DNA of 64,000 nucleotides, from positions 62,001-126,000 of the forward strand of contig CAVUAN010000021.1 in NCBI GenBank assembly GCA_963739435.1, written 5' to 3'. Positions 45,991 to 55,536 of the stretch are shown in pieces (the first letter of the stretch is position 1; the number at the start of each line of letters is the position of its first letter). This DNA comes from CAVUAN01 sp963739435. Its GTDB lineage: Bacteria; Acidobacteriota; Thermoanaerobaculia; UBA5066; Gp7-AA6. Under the pieces are notes generated by a model. The model ran no database searches and had not been told where the DNA came from. It worked only from the letters and a program-made list of their open reading frames with translations. The position numbers and the translations under genes were made by a program.

Positions 45991-46773
45991 CTACGCCCCG
46001 ACCGCCGCGGTGCGAGCGGCAACGAGCCGCCCCATCCCCAGGATGACGGCGCCCTGCGGCTCGATCGCCACCGTGTATTCGAAGTGCGCCGACGGGCTCT
46101 TGTCCCGCGTGCGCACCGTCCAACCGTCCTTGTCGACACTCACCTCGGCGCGGCCGATGTTGAACATCGGCTCGATGGCGATGACCATGCCGGCCTTCAA
46201 GACGCTGCCCCGCCCGGCCGGCCCATAGTTGGGCACCTGGGGCTCCTCGTGGAGCGCCGTGCCTACCCCGTGGCCCACGAAATCGCGGACGACGCCATAA
46301 CCGTGAACGAGCGCGACTTCTTCCACCGCGGCGCCGATGTCCGAAACACGGCCGCCCGGCCGCGCGGCCGCGATGCCGGCGTCCAGGGCCCGCCGCGTCG
46401 CCTCGAGCAGGCGGGACCTCTCGTCGTCGATCCGTCCGACCGGAAGCGTTCGCGCCGCGTCTCCGAAATAGCCTTCCAGGACTGCCCCGCAGTCGATCCC
46501 GACGACGTCGCCCTCGAGGAGCTTGCGGCGGCCCGGGATGCCATGCACGACCTCGTCGTTGATCGACGTGCAGAGCGTCTTGGGGTACCCCCGGTAGCCC
46601 ACGAAAGCCGGACGCGCGCCTCGGGCGCGGATCTCGGCCTCGGCGATCCGGTCGAGCTCGTCGGTCGTCACGCCGGGCAGAACGGCCTTCTCGACGGCGT
46701 CGAGGGTCTCGAGCACGATGCGCGAAGCCTCTTCGAGCTTCAAGAGCTCCTCGCGGCTGCGCAGGGTGATCAT
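45991..46773 (-). CDS. map: Methionine aminopeptidase, type I
   Basis: Removes the N-terminal methionine; 260 residues, co-substrate pathway with def. Ligands are Asp in GIDCGAVLEG and GDAART, His in GHGVGTALHEEP, and Glu in IEPMFN and FEYTVAI. The ATG overlaps the adk stop (ATGA). Confidence 0.95.
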   Translation of the reverse strand: MITLRSREELLKLEEASRIVLETLDAVEKAVLPGVTTDELDRIAEAEIRARGARPAFVGYRGYPKTLCTSINDEVVHGIPGRRKLLEGDVVGIDCGAVLEGYFGDAARTLPVGRIDDERSRLLEATRRALDAGIAAARPGGRVSDIGAAVEEVALVHGYGVVRDFVGHGVGTALHEEPQVPNYGPAGRGSVLKAGMVIAIEPMFNIGRAEVSVDKDGWTVRTRDKSPSAHFEYTVAIEPQGAVILGMGRLVAARTAAVGA

Positions 46774-47359
46774 GCGACCCCCTGGCGGGCCTTGGAGAGA
46801 AGCCCCTGCTCGGTCCGCTCCGCAACCTCGGCAATGTCCCCGACTCCGTCGACGGAGACGAGAAGCCCCTTGCCTCGGTAGTAGTTGACGAGCGGCTCCG
46901 TCTTCTCGTGGTAGACGCGCAGGCGCTCGCGACGGTCTCGGGACGGTCGTCGGCCCGCCGCTCGACATCGGCGCGCCCCGAAAGGCGCTCGATCAAGACC
47001 TGGTCCGGCACTTCGAAGTTCACGACGGCGTCGATCGCCGCGCCGTCCTCGGCCAGCAGCTTCTCGAAGCTCTCGGCCTGAGGGATGGTCCGGGGATAGC
47101 CGTCCAGGATGAACCCCTTCTGCCCCCGGGCCGCGGCCGCCGCGATGTGCTCCTGGATGAGGCGGATCATCACGTCGTCCGGCACGAGCTCGCCCTGAGC
47201 CATCACCGCGCGCGCCTTCATGCCGAGCGGAGTCCCGGCCTTGACGGCCGCCCGCAGCATGTCGCCCGTCGACACGGCGGGCACGGACAGTCGCTGCGAA
47301 ACGAGTTTCGCCTGCGTGCCCTTGCCGCTTCCGGGAGCTCCGAGAAAAACAATGCGCAT
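46770..47359 (-). CDS. adk: Adenylate kinase (frameshifted)
   Basis: Balances AMP, ADP and ATP. It opens MRIVFLGAPGSGKGTQAKL, with FILDGYPRTIPQAE; the lid is the short, zinc-free type. Near 46930 the frame breaks between ADDRPETV and ERLRVYHEKTEPLVNYYRGK; one base appears missing (one of the few losses rather than gains in this window). Repaired length is about 196 residues. Confidence 0.92.
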
Positions 47360-47369
47360 GATGAAATCG

Positions 47370-48759
47370 TCAGCTCCGCCGGCCGCGGATGCGGCTCTTC
47401 TTCAAGAACCCCGTGTAGTGGTGCTCGACGAGCTTGGACTCGACCTGCTGGACCGTGTCCATGGCCACGCCCACGACGATCAGGAGCGAGGTGCCGCCGA
47501 AGTAGAAGTTGAAGCCGAAGCCCTGCGTGAAGAACCGCGGGAGCACGCCGTCGAGCCACGGCCCGATCCACGGAATGGACTGGACCTTGAAGCCCGCCGA
47601 CAGGAACTCCGGCAGGAGCGCCACGAAGGTGAGGTACACCGCGCCGATGATCGTCAGCCGCGAGAGGACCTCGTCGATGTAGTCGGCCGTCTTCCCGTCC
47701 CGGCCGGATGCCCGGGATGAAGCCGCCGTACTTGCGCATGTTGTCGGCCGTGTCCGTCGGGTTGAACACGATCGACGTGTAGAAGTAGCAGAAGAACAGG
47801 ATGCCCATCGCGTACAGCACGACGTAGAGCGGCTGGCCGAGCGAGAGCGAGCTCGAGACCTTCTTCATCCAGTCGACGCCGGAAAGCTGCGCGACGTAGG
47901 CCGGCAGTTGAATGATCGAGATCGCGAAGATGATCGGGATGACGCCGCCGGTGTTGACCCGCAGGGGCAGGTACGTGTTCTGCCCGCCGTACACGCGCCG
48001 CCCGACCACGCGCTTGGCGTACTGGACAGGGATGCGCCGCTGCGCGCGCTCGACGAAGACGATCAGGGCCACGATGGCGATCATGAAAGCGAGCACGCCG
48101 AGGAGCGTGATGATCGAAAGCTGCTGATTCCGGATCTGCTCGAAGAGCGTGAAGATGGCGCGCGGCAGGCCCACGACGATGCCGGCGAAGATGATGAGCG
48201 AGATGCCGTTGCCGATGCCCCGCTCCGTGATCTGCTCGCCGAGCCACATGATGAACATCGTGCCGGTCGTGAGTGTCAGGACCGTCATGAGACGGAAGCC
48301 CCAGCCGGGCCTCAGCACCAGCGATGCGCCGCCGGGAGCGCTCTGCTTCTCGAGCCAGAGCGCGATGCCGGTGGCCTGGACGAAGGAGAGCGCGACGGTT
48401 CCGTAGCGCGTGTACTGCGTGATCTTCTTGCGGCCCATCTCGCCTTCCTTCGAGAGCTTCTCGAGGTAGGGCCAGACGACCGTCAGGAGCTGCAGGATGA
48501 TCGACGAGGAGATGTACGGCATGATGCCGAGCGCAAAGACGCTGAACCGCCTCAGGGCGCCGCCCGAGAAAATGTCGAGGAAGCCGAAGATCGACCCGGC
48601 CTGCGACTTGAAGAAGGCGTCGATCGCCGCCGGGTCGATGCCCGGCGTCGGGATGTGCGAGCCCAGCCGGTACACGGCCAGCAGCAGGAACGTGAAGATG
48701 ACCCGCTTGCGCAGGTCCGGCACGCTGAAAATGTTGGCGAAGCTCTGAAGAGCGCTCAA
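47370..48759 (-). CDS. secY: Preprotein translocase subunit SecY (frameshifted)
   Basis: Central pore of the Sec translocon with ten membrane helices, about 462 residues. Signatures include GIMPYISSSIILQLL, ITERGIGNGISLIIFAGIV and NTYLPLRVNTGGVIPIIFA. In a CCC run near 47695 (GGG on the coding strand) one extra base shifts the frame from FIPGIRPG to KTADYIDEVLSRLT; the end SKLVEHHYTGFLKKSRIRGRRS is then normal. The start overlaps the rplO stop (ATGA). Confidence 0.95.
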
Positions 48760-49444
48760 CGGGGAAGCACCTCGCAGCGCCCGCCGGCCGCTTCGATCTT
48801 GGCCTGCGCGCTGGCCGAAAACTTGTGCGCCGAGACATTCAGCGCCTTCTTCAACTCACCGTCGCCGAGGATCTTGACGGGACGGGTCTTGCTGGCTAGC
48901 CGCAGCGACACCAGGGACTCGGGCGTGACCTTCTGCCCGGCCTCGAACCGGTCGAGGTCGCGCAGGTTCACGATGTCGTACTCGACCCGGAAGATGTTGG
49001 TGAAGCCGCGCTTGGGCAGCCGCCTGTGGAGCGGCATCTGTCCGCCCTCGAACCCGCGCTGCGAGCTGTAGCCCGAACGCGATTTCTGCCCCTTGCTCCC
49101 GCGGCCTGCCGTCTTGCCGTGCCCGCTGCCGGGCCCGCGGCCGACCCGCTTGCGGTAGTGCGTGGCGCCCGGGAGCCGGCGCCGAGGTCGTGGACGCCGG
49201 TTGCGGGCGGACGCGTGTCCGCTGCGGCCCGGACGGCGGCCGCGGCCTTTGAGGCCTTCTCGGCCTGCGGCTTGCGCTCGACCTTCGGCGCCGCCTTGGC
49301 AGCGCGCCTTCGCCTTGACGGCGGCAGCGACATTCTTGTCCGCCGCCTTCGAGTGAACGGGGGCCGACTTTTTGCAGCGGACTTGCCGGGCTTGCCGGAC
49401 TTGTGGCCCGAGCTCTTCCCAGCCGTGACTTTCTTCTTGACCAT
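48756..49444 (-). CDS. rplO: 50S ribosomal protein L15 with N-terminal extension (frameshifted)
   Basis: The L15 core is clear: YRKRVGRGPGSGHGKTAGRG, KSRSGYSSQRGFEGGQMPLHRRLPK and a complete C-terminus. Before it lie about 90 Lys/Ala-rich residues starting MVKKKVTAGKSSGHKSGKPG, so the protein would be near 229 residues against about 145 usually. Frame changes occur near 49370 (an A-run), 49303 and 49168; stitching restores KAAPKVERKPQAEKASKAA and GVHDLGAGSRAP. The extension is supported by the same composition in all three frames used, but its exact length is not secure. Confidence 0.85.
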
Positions 49445-49446
49445 GG

Positions 49447-49674
49447 TTATCCCTCAATCTCCACGAGGTGCCGGACCTTGTGGACCATGCCGCGGATCGA
49501 GGGCGTGTCTTCGCGCACCACGCGCTCGCCCAGGCGCCTCAAGCCCAGCCCCTTGAGGGTCGCCTTCTGGTCCTTGGGCGTGCAGATTCCGCTGCCCTTC
49601 CAGTAGAGCGTCATCGTCTTGACACTCGTCTTGGAGGCCGGCGCCTTCTTGCCTTCGGTCTTCTTGCCTGCCAT
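49447..49674 (-). CDS. rpmD: 50S ribosomal protein L30
   Basis: A 75-residue protein; KATLKGLGLRRLGERVVREDTP and IRGMVHKVRHLVEIE are typical. About 17 Lys-rich residues precede the domain. The ATG shares a base with the rpsE stop (TGATG). Confidence 0.93.
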   Translation of the reverse strand: MAGKKTEGKKAPASKTSVKTMTLYWKGSGICTPKDQKATLKGLGLRRLGERVVREDTPSIRGMVHKVRHLVEIEG

Positions 49675-50228
49675 CACGCCTCCACTCCGGACGGCACCGC
49701 CGCCGCCAGGCCGCGCCGGTGGCGGATCTCGCTCTCGTTCTGAAGCCGGAGCAGGCCGTCGAAGGTGGCCTTGATCACGTTGTGCGGGTTGGTCGTGCGC
49801 AGCGACTTCGTGAGGATGTCCGCGATGCCGACCGACTCGAGCACGGCGCGCACCGGGCCGCCCGCGATGACGCCGGTTCCGGGCGCCGCCGGCTTCAGGA
49901 GCACGCGTCCGGCGCCGTAGCGGCCGATGACCGTGTGCGGGATCGTCTTGCCCTTCAGCGAGATCTTCTGCATGTTCTTCTTGGCCATCTCGATGCCCTT
50001 TTTGATGGCCATCGGGACTTCCTTGGCCTTGCCGCAGCCGTAGCCGACCCGGCCCTGGCCGTCGCCCACCACCACGAGAGCGGAGAACGAGAAGTTCTTG
50101 CCGCCCTTGACGACCTTCGTCACGCGGTTGATGTGGACGACGCGGTCGATCAACTCCCGGCCCTGCGCGTCGCGCTCTTTCTCGCGTTCGCGCGGCGCGC
50201 GAGACCCTCCGCCCCGGTTGCTGCTCAT
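49674..50228 (-). CDS. rpsE: 30S ribosomal protein S5
   Basis: Body protein of 184 residues important for decoding fidelity. ELIDRVVHINRVTKVVKGGKNF, GDGQGRVGYGCGKAKEVP and GTGVIAGGPVRAVLESVGI are diagnostic. The start chosen is MSSNRGGGSRAPRE; a longer frame runs back into rplR and is rejected. Confidence 0.96.
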   Translation of the reverse strand: MSSNRGGGSRAPREREKERDAQGRELIDRVVHINRVTKVVKGGKNFSFSALVVVGDGQGRVGYGCGKAKEVPMAIKKGIEMAKKNMQKISLKGKTIPHTVIGRYGAGRVLLKPAAPGTGVIAGGPVRAVLESVGIADILTKSLRTTNPHNVIKATFDGLLRLQNESEIRHRRGLAAAVPSGVEA

Positions 50229-50262
50229 GAATGGTTCCCCGTTCTTTGCTCTCGACTGCGAC

Positions 50263-50639
50263 TCAAAATTCCAAACCGCCCTCGCGGGCCGCATCGGCCA
50301 GCGCTCGGACCGTGCCGTGGTAGATGTAGCCGCCGCGGTCGAAGACCACTTTGGCAATGCCCTTCGCCTTCGCTCGCTGTGCGACGAGTTTCCCGACGCG
50401 GGTGGCCGTCGCGCGGTTCGCGCCGACCTTCTTGTCGTCGCCCTTCTTCAGGTCCGGCGTCCAGCGACGAGGCGTGAGCCATCGTGCGGCCCGACTTGTC
50501 GTCGATGACCTGGGCATAGATGTGCTTGCCGCTCTTGAAGACGGACAGGCGCGGCCGCTCGGGCGACCCAACGACCTTCGAAGCGAATCCGCTTGCGGAC
50601 CGCATCGCGCGCTTCGGTTCGTGCTTTGGACTGGTTCAT
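50263..50639 (-). CDS. rplR: 50S ribosomal protein L18 (frameshifted)
   Basis: 5S rRNA-binding protein. Three consecutive pieces in three frames make one L18: MNQSKARTEARDAVRKRIR, then SKVVGSPERPRLSVFKSGKH to ASSLDA, then DLKKGDDKKVGANRATATRVG to DAAREGGLEF. One extra base near 50582 and one near 50457 explain both shifts; repaired length is about 124 residues. Confidence 0.92.
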
Positions 50640-50642
50640 TGT

Positions 50643-51185
50643 CTACTTCCCGCCCGCCTTGCCGACCTTGCGGCGGATGATTTCGTTGGCGTACTTGATG
50701 CCCTTCGCCTTGTAGGGATCGGGGACGCGGAGGCTGCGGATCTCCGCCGCCGTCTGCCCGACCTTCTGGCGGTCCGCTCCCGTGATGGTCAACTTGCCCG
50801 CCTTGGCGTCGAGGGCGACGCTGATGCCCTCGGGAATCGCGAAGTTGATCGGGTGCGAGTAGCCGAGCGAAAAGACGACGCTCTTGCCCTTGACCTCGGC
50901 CTTGTAGCCGACGCCCACGATCTCGAGGTCCTTCGTAAACCCCTTCGTCACGCCCTCGACCGAGTTGGCCACGAGGCTGCGCAGGAGGCCGTGGAAGGCG
51001 CGCTGCTGCGGCTCGTCGTTGGCGCGGGCAAAGCGCACCTGGCCGTCCGCGACGGACACGCTGATGCCGGCCGGAATCCGGCTCGTGAGCTCCCCCTTGG
51101 GGCCCTTCACGCGCACGACCTCCCGATCGGCTTTCACATCGACCCCCTTGGGGATCGCCACGGGGGCTTTTCCAATACGCGACAC
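50643..51185 (-). CDS. rplF: 50S ribosomal protein L6
   Basis: A 180-residue protein near the GTPase centre, with two L6 repeats. MSRIGKAPVAIPKGVDV and the C-terminal PDPYKAKGIKYANEIIRRKVGKAGGK are characteristic. Confidence 0.96.
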   Translation of the reverse strand: MSRIGKAPVAIPKGVDVKADREVVRVKGPKGELTSRIPAGISVSVADGQVRFARANDEPQQRAFHGLLRSLVANSVEGVTKGFTKDLEIVGVGYKAEVKGKSVVFSLGYSHPINFAIPEGISVALDAKAGKLTITGADRQKVGQTAAEIRSLRVPDPYKAKGIKYANEIIRRKVGKAGGK

Positions 51186-51205
51186 GGTTTGGATCTCCTT
51201 CGTTC

Positions 51206-51604
51206 TTACCAGACGTGAGCGAGGACTTCGCCGCCGATCTTGGCGGCGCGCGCCTTCTGGCCCGTCGTGATTCCCTTGGACGTGGACACGATAGCGACAC
51301 CGAGGCCGCCCAAGACCTCGGGCATTCCGGCCGACCGCGCATAGACCCGCCGGCCGGGCTTCGAGATGCGCTCGAGGCCGTTGACGATCGGCTCGCCCTC
51401 GCCGTCGTACTTCAGGCCGACCCGCAGCACGGGGCGCCCCTTCTCCTCGACGCGGCGGTACGAGACGATGTAACCCTCCTCCGCGAGGACTTTCAGGACG
51501 TCCTCCTTGAGACGCGAAGCCGGCATGTCCACTCTCTCGTGGCCGGCCCGCATGCCGTTGCGCAGGCGGTTCAGAAGGTCGCTAATCGGATCGATGACGT
51601 TCAC
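51206..51604 (-). CDS. rpsH: 30S ribosomal protein S8
   Basis: A 132-residue 16S rRNA central-domain binder that in E. coli also represses the spc operon. DPISDLLNRLRNGMRAGHERVDMPAS and the C-terminal VSTSKGITTGQKARAAKIGGEVLAHVW match the family. Confidence 0.96.
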   Translation of the reverse strand: MNVIDPISDLLNRLRNGMRAGHERVDMPASRLKEDVLKVLAEEGYIVSYRRVEEKGRPVLRVGLKYDGEGEPIVNGLERISKPGRRVYARSAGMPEVLGGLGVAIVSTSKGITTGQKARAAKIGGEVLAHVW

Positions 51605-51622
51605 CCGTCTCCCCCTTACCCT

Positions 51623-51808
51623 TTACCAGGACGCCTTCACGATGCCCGGGATGTAGCCCGCCAGAGCGTTCTGGCGGAAGCAGATACGGCACAGGCCGAA
51701 CTTGCGGTACACGCTGCGGGCGCGTCCGCAGACCCGGCAACGGCGCACCTGGCGCGTCATGAACTTCGGCTTCCGTGCCGCTTTGATTCTCATCGCTCGT
51801 CTGGCCAT
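51623..51808 (-). CDS. rpsN: 30S ribosomal protein S14, type Z (zinc)
   Basis: A 61-residue short S14. CRVCGRARSVYRKFGLCRIC provides two CxxC pairs for zinc. The usual end GYIPGIVKASW is intact. Confidence 0.96.
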   Translation of the reverse strand: MARRAMRIKAARKPKFMTRQVRRCRVCGRARSVYRKFGLCRICFRQNALAGYIPGIVKASW

Positions 51809-51873
51809 ATCGCCTCTCTAGAAAATCCGCACCAGGGGGTGCGGGGGACCGCAAGGTCCCCTGCCTAACGTTG

Positions 51874-52416
51874 TCACTTGCCGAAGGGCATGCCGAGCGA
51901 CTTCAGAAGCTCTTTCGCCCGGTCGTCACGCCCGGCGCTCGTGACGATGGTCACATTCAACCCCTTGGACTTGTCCGTCTTTGCGTAGTCGATCTCCGGA
52001 AAGATGAAGTGGTCGCGGATGCCCAGCGTGTAGTTGCCCCGTCCGTCGAAGGCTTTCGACGAGACGCCGCGGAAGTCCCGCATGCGCGGCAGGGCGATGT
52101 TGATCAGCCGGTCGAGAAACTCGTACATCCGGTCGCCCCGCAGCGTCACGCGGGCCCCGATCGGCATGCCGGCGCGCAGCTTGTAGGTGGCGATCGACTT
52201 CTTCGCCTTCGTCACGACAGCCCTCTGCCCCGCGATCGCCGACAGCTCCTCGGCCGCCCCCTCCAGGATCTTGGCGTTGGCGACCGCCTCGCCGAGGCCC
52301 ATGTTCAGGACGACCTTTTCGACGCGGGGAATCGCCATCCGGTTCGAGATCGAGAGCTCCCGCCCGAGGGCCGGCGCGATCTCCTTGTCGTAGCGTTCTT
52401 TGAGTCTGGCTGTCAT
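51874..52416 (-). CDS. rplE: 50S ribosomal protein L5
   Basis: 5S rRNA-binding protein of 180 residues. IPRVEKVVLNMGLGEAVANAK, KKSIATYKLRAGMPIGARVTLRG and FRGVSSKAFDGRGNYTLGI are conserved. The 65-bp gap to rpsN holds a small GC-rich repeat but no gene. Confidence 0.96.
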   Translation of the reverse strand: MTARLKERYDKEIAPALGRELSISNRMAIPRVEKVVLNMGLGEAVANAKILEGAAEELSAIAGQRAVVTKAKKSIATYKLRAGMPIGARVTLRGDRMYEFLDRLINIALPRMRDFRGVSSKAFDGRGNYTLGIRDHFIFPEIDYAKTDKSKGLNVTIVTSAGRDDRAKELLKSLGMPFGK

Positions 52417-52447
52417 TTCATGTCCTTACAGGTTTCACTCTTCTGGC

Positions 52448-52771
52448 CTACGCCAGGGCCGCGCCGCTCTTCTTGGTGAACCGCTCGAGGTTGCCCTGGG
52501 CATCCCGGCGCCTCCCGATGCGCGTCCCGACGTTGCGGTCCGGGTCCACGAGCATCACGTTGGAGATATGGATCGAGGCCTCCTTCTCGGAGATGCCTCC
52601 CGCGATGTTCTTGCCCGGGTTCGGCCGGACGTGCTTCTTGATGAGGTTGACCCTCTCGACGATGACGCGCCTCTTGACCGGGTCGATCCTCAGGATCTTC
52701 CCCTGACGGCCGCGGTCCTTGCCCGCCATGACGACGACGATGTCGTTCTTTCTCAGTCTCGGCTTCTTCAT
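52448..52771 (-). CDS. rplX: 50S ribosomal protein L24
   Basis: Assembly initiator of 107 residues; RKNDIVVVMAGKDRGRQGKIL is the KOW motif and HISNVMLVDP is typical. Its ATG shares one base with the rplN stop (TGATG). Confidence 0.95.
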   Translation of the reverse strand: MKKPRLRKNDIVVVMAGKDRGRQGKILRIDPVKRRVIVERVNLIKKHVRPNPGKNIAGGISEKEASIHISNVMLVDPDRNVGTRIGRRRDAQGNLERFTKKSGAALA

Positions 52772-53148
52772 CACAGCACTTCCGGAGCGAGCGAAATGAT
52801 TTTCATGAACTTCTTCTCGCGCAGCTCCCGGGCCACCGGCCCGAAGACGCGCGTTCCGACCGGCTCCCCCTCGTTCGAGATCAGCACGGCGGCGTTGTCG
52901 TCGAAGCGGATGTACGAGCCGTCCCGCCGGCGGTGGTTGTTGCGCGTCCGCACGATGACCGCCCGCACGACGCGCTTTCCATGCTTCTCGACGAACGGCG
53001 AATCGGGCGCGCATTCCTTGACGGAGGCGGTGATGACATCGCCCAGGCCCGCGTAGCGCCCGGCCGAGCCGCCCCGCATGCGGATGCACGCGATCCGGCG
53101 CGCGCCGGAATTGTCCGCAACCTCGAGGATCGTCCCCATCTGGATCAT
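52771..53148 (-). CDS. rplN: 50S ribosomal protein L14
   Basis: A 125-residue protein; MIQMGTILEVADNSGARRI, the signature RAVIVRTRNNHRR, and GTRVFGPVARELREKKFMKI are all standard. Confidence 0.97.
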   Translation of the reverse strand: MIQMGTILEVADNSGARRIACIRMRGGSAGRYAGLGDVITASVKECAPDSPFVEKHGKRVVRAVIVRTRNNHRRRDGSYIRFDDNAAVLISNEGEPVGTRVFGPVARELREKKFMKIISLAPEVL

Positions 53149-53157
53149 GGCGTCTCC

Positions 53158-53466
53158 CTAGCCCTGTGCCTTGACGAGCACTTCCGACAAAGTCCAGCGC
53201 TTGCGCTTGGACAGCGGCCGCGTCTCTTCGATCCGCACGCGGTCGCCCATCTTCGCAACCCGCTTCTCGTCGTGGGCCATGAACCGGCTCGTCCGCTTGA
53301 TCGTGCGGCTGTACTGCGCCTCCTGCACGCGGCGCTCCACCTCGACGACGATCGTCTTCTCCATCTTGTCGGACACGACCCGGCCGACCTTCGTCTGCCG
53401 CGGGAGCGTCGTCTTGGCTTTTGCCGTGGCTGTTGCCGATTTGGTGACCGATGCGTCCATCGTCAT
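53158..53466 (-). CDS. rpsQ: 30S ribosomal protein S17
   Basis: A 102-residue protein with the OB core KVGRVVSDKMEKTIVVEVER and GDRVRIEETRPLSKRKRW. An extra N-terminus of about 22 Ala/Lys/Thr residues is present. The first ATG overlaps the rpmC stop (ATGA). Confidence 0.95.
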   Translation of the reverse strand: MTMDASVTKSATATAKAKTTLPRQTKVGRVVSDKMEKTIVVEVERRVQEAQYSRTIKRTSRFMAHDEKRVAKMGDRVRIEETRPLSKRKRWTLSEVLVKAQG

Positions 53467-53690
53467 TTCTTCTCCGCCGCTGCCGCTTGCGTTTGCATTT
53501 CGAGAGCCCTCCGGTACGTCTGGACGCGAGCGATGTCGCGGCGGACGACCCTCAGGCGGCTCGGGTTCTCCAGCTGGCCGGTCGCCTTCTGGAGCCGCAG
53601 CTTCCAGGCGGCCGCCTGGAGCTCCTTTTCCTTTTCGACGAGGTCCGCTTCGGCCTGCTGGGCGAGCGCCTCGCGCTCTTTCTTCTTCAT
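53463..53690 (-). CDS. rpmC: 50S ribosomal protein L29
   Basis: A 75-residue helical hairpin at the exit tunnel; LVEKEKELQAAAWKLRLQKATGQLENPSR followed by VRRDIARVQTYRR is diagnostic. It overlaps rplP and rpsQ at both ends. Confidence 0.94.
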   Translation of the reverse strand: MKKKEREALAQQAEADLVEKEKELQAAAWKLRLQKATGQLENPSRLRVVRRDIARVQTYRRALEMQTQAAAAEKK

Positions 53691-54112
53691 GAGATCTCCA
53701 TTTCGGACTCGCGCGTCACGAAACGCGTCCTCAGCCCGATCTTGTCGGCCGCGAGGCTCAGAGCCTCTTTCGCGGTGGCCAGGTCGACACCTTCCATCTC
53801 GTAGAGAATGCGGCCCGGCTTGACGACGGCGACCCAGCCCTCGGGCGCGCCCTTGCCCTTGCCCATGCGCGTTTCGGCGGGCTTCTTCGTGTAGGGCTTG
53901 TCCGGGAAGATCCGGATCCAGATCTTGCCGCCGCGCTTGACGGCGCGCGTCATCGCGATGCGGGCGGCCTCGATCTGGCGGGCGGTCACCCAGCCCGGTT
54001 CCAGGATCTGGAGGCCCATGTCGCCAAACGCGAGCGTCCCGCCGCGCGTGGCTTTGCCGCGCATGCGTCCCCGCTGCTGCTTGCGGTACTTGACCTTGGA
54101 GGGCATCAACAT
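53687..54112 (-). CDS. rplP: 50S ribosomal protein L16
   Basis: A 141-residue protein near the A site. MPSKVKYRKQQRGRMRGKA, the signature RIFPDKPYTKKPAETRMGKGKG and GWVAVVKPGRIL are intact. An ATG two codons downstream is an alternative start. Confidence 0.96.
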   Translation of the reverse strand: MLMPSKVKYRKQQRGRMRGKATRGGTLAFGDMGLQILEPGWVTARQIEAARIAMTRAVKRGGKIWIRIFPDKPYTKKPAETRMGKGKGAPEGWVAVVKPGRILYEMEGVDLATAKEALSLAADKIGLRTRFVTRESEMEIS

Positions 54113-54122
54113 GATGACTGTC

Positions 54123-54773
54123 CTAAGCCGTCTTCCGGCGGTTCTTGGCCTTGTGCTGTTCGCCGCGATAGATCCACGTCTTCACGCCGATCTTTCCGTA
54201 TGTCGTGTTGGCCTCGGCGAACCCGTAGTCGATGTCGGCCTTGAGGGTGTGCAGCGGGAGGCGGCCCTCCTGGTACCACTCGGAGCGCGCGATCTCCGCT
54301 CCGTTCAAACGGCCGGCGCAGCGGATCTTGATCCCCTGGGCGCCGAACCGGAAGGCCGACTCGATGCCCTTCTTCATGGCGCGCCGGAATGCCACGCGGC
54401 GCTCGAGCTGCAGAGCGATCGACTCGGCCACGAGCTGGGCATCGGTCTCCGGGCGCTGGATCTCGATGATGTTGATGTGGACCTCCGAGCCGAACCGCTT
54501 CTGCAGCTCGTCCCGGAGCTTGTCCACCTCGGCGCCGCGCTTGCCGATGATGATCCCGGGCCGCGAGGTCTGGATGTTGACTTTCAGCTTGTTGGAGAAC
54601 CGCTCGATGTCCACCTCGGAGACGCCCGCGTGCGACAGCCGCCGCTTCAGCTCCTTGCGGAGCTGCAGGTCGGCGTGGAGGAACTTCTCGTAGTCCTTCG
54701 TCGCGAACCAGCGCGAGTGCCAGGTCCGGTTGAAGCCGAGCCGGAATCCGTAGGGATGGACTTTCTGCCCCAT
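54123..54773 (-). CDS. rpsC: 30S ribosomal protein S3
   Basis: A 216-residue protein at the mRNA entry. MGQKVHPYGFRLGFNRTWHS, the KH segment PGIIIGKRGAEVDKLRDEL, and GVKTWIYRGE are characteristic. Confidence 0.97.
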   Translation of the reverse strand: MGQKVHPYGFRLGFNRTWHSRWFATKDYEKFLHADLQLRKELKRRLSHAGVSEVDIERFSNKLKVNIQTSRPGIIIGKRGAEVDKLRDELQKRFGSEVHINIIEIQRPETDAQLVAESIALQLERRVAFRRAMKKGIESAFRFGAQGIKIRCAGRLNGAEIARSEWYQEGRLPLHTLKADIDYGFAEANTTYGKIGVKTWIYRGEQHKAKNRRKTA

Positions 54774-54787
54774 AACTTCGCCGCTCC

Positions 54788-55126
54788 TTACCCTTCGTCC
54801 GAGACTTCGATAACGACGTGACTCTTGCGGTGGAGGACCCGGAATGCCCGCCCCATCGGGGCCGGCCGCACGCGCTTCTCCTGCGGGCCCTTGTCGACCG
54901 TGATGCGCTTGACCACCAGCGCATCGACGTCGAGCTGGGTTTCCTTCTGCTCGGCGTTGGCCACGGCGGACTTCAGGGCCTTCAAGAGGTCGCGCGCCGC
55001 GACCTTCGGCGTGTGCCGGAGGATCGCCACGGCGTCGTTGACCGACTTCCCGCGCACGAGGTCGGCCACCAGGCGCACTTTCTGCGCCGAGCCCTTCATG
55101 TACTTGAGTGTTGCTGTCGCCTTCAT
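54788..55126 (-). CDS. rplV: 50S ribosomal protein L22
   Basis: A 112-residue exit-tunnel protein; YMKGSAQKVRLVADLVRGKSV and KRVRPAPMGRAFRVLHRKSHV match the family. The start is the ATG following the rpsS stop by 13 bp. Confidence 0.95.
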   Translation of the reverse strand: MKATATLKYMKGSAQKVRLVADLVRGKSVNDAVAILRHTPKVAARDLLKALKSAVANAEQKETQLDVDALVVKRITVDKGPQEKRVRPAPMGRAFRVLHRKSHVVIEVSDEG

Positions 55127-55139
55127 GTCAGCCTCTGCC

Positions 55140-55515
55140 TCAGCCCTTCGCCGGAGCCGCGCCCGGAGCCGGAGGCGGCGGCGCTCCCGGCGAGCCCGGA
55201 GCCCGTCCGCCCGCGCCCGGAGCCCCCGGAGCCACGGCCGCGCCGACCTCGGCCTTCTTGCCGCTGTGGCCCTTGAAGATCCGCGTCGGCCGAGAACTCG
55301 CCGAGCTTGTGCCCGACCATGTTCTCCGCGATGTACACGGGGATGAACTTGCGTCCGTTGTGCACGGCGATCGTGTGCCCGACCATGTCGGGGATGATCG
55401 TCGAGCGCCGGGACCAGGTCTTGATCACTTTCTTTTCGCGGGTCTCGTTCAAGGCGGCCACCTTCTTGGCGAGGTGGGCGTCGAGAAACGGACCCTTCTT
55501 GACGGAACGTGCCAT
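55140..55515 (-). CDS. rpsS: 30S ribosomal protein S19 with Pro/Ala tail (frameshifted)
   Basis: MARSVKKGPFLDAHLAKKV through VYIAENMVGHKLGEFS is canonical. One extra base near 55289 shifts the frame; after removal it reads PTRIFKGHSGKKAEV, the normal S19 end, and continues about 33 residues into an Ala/Pro/Gly-rich tail ending APAKG. The tail is not normally present (S19 has about 92 residues). Confidence 0.92.
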
Positions 55516-55536
55516 GCTCTTCGGCCTCTTTCCCGC

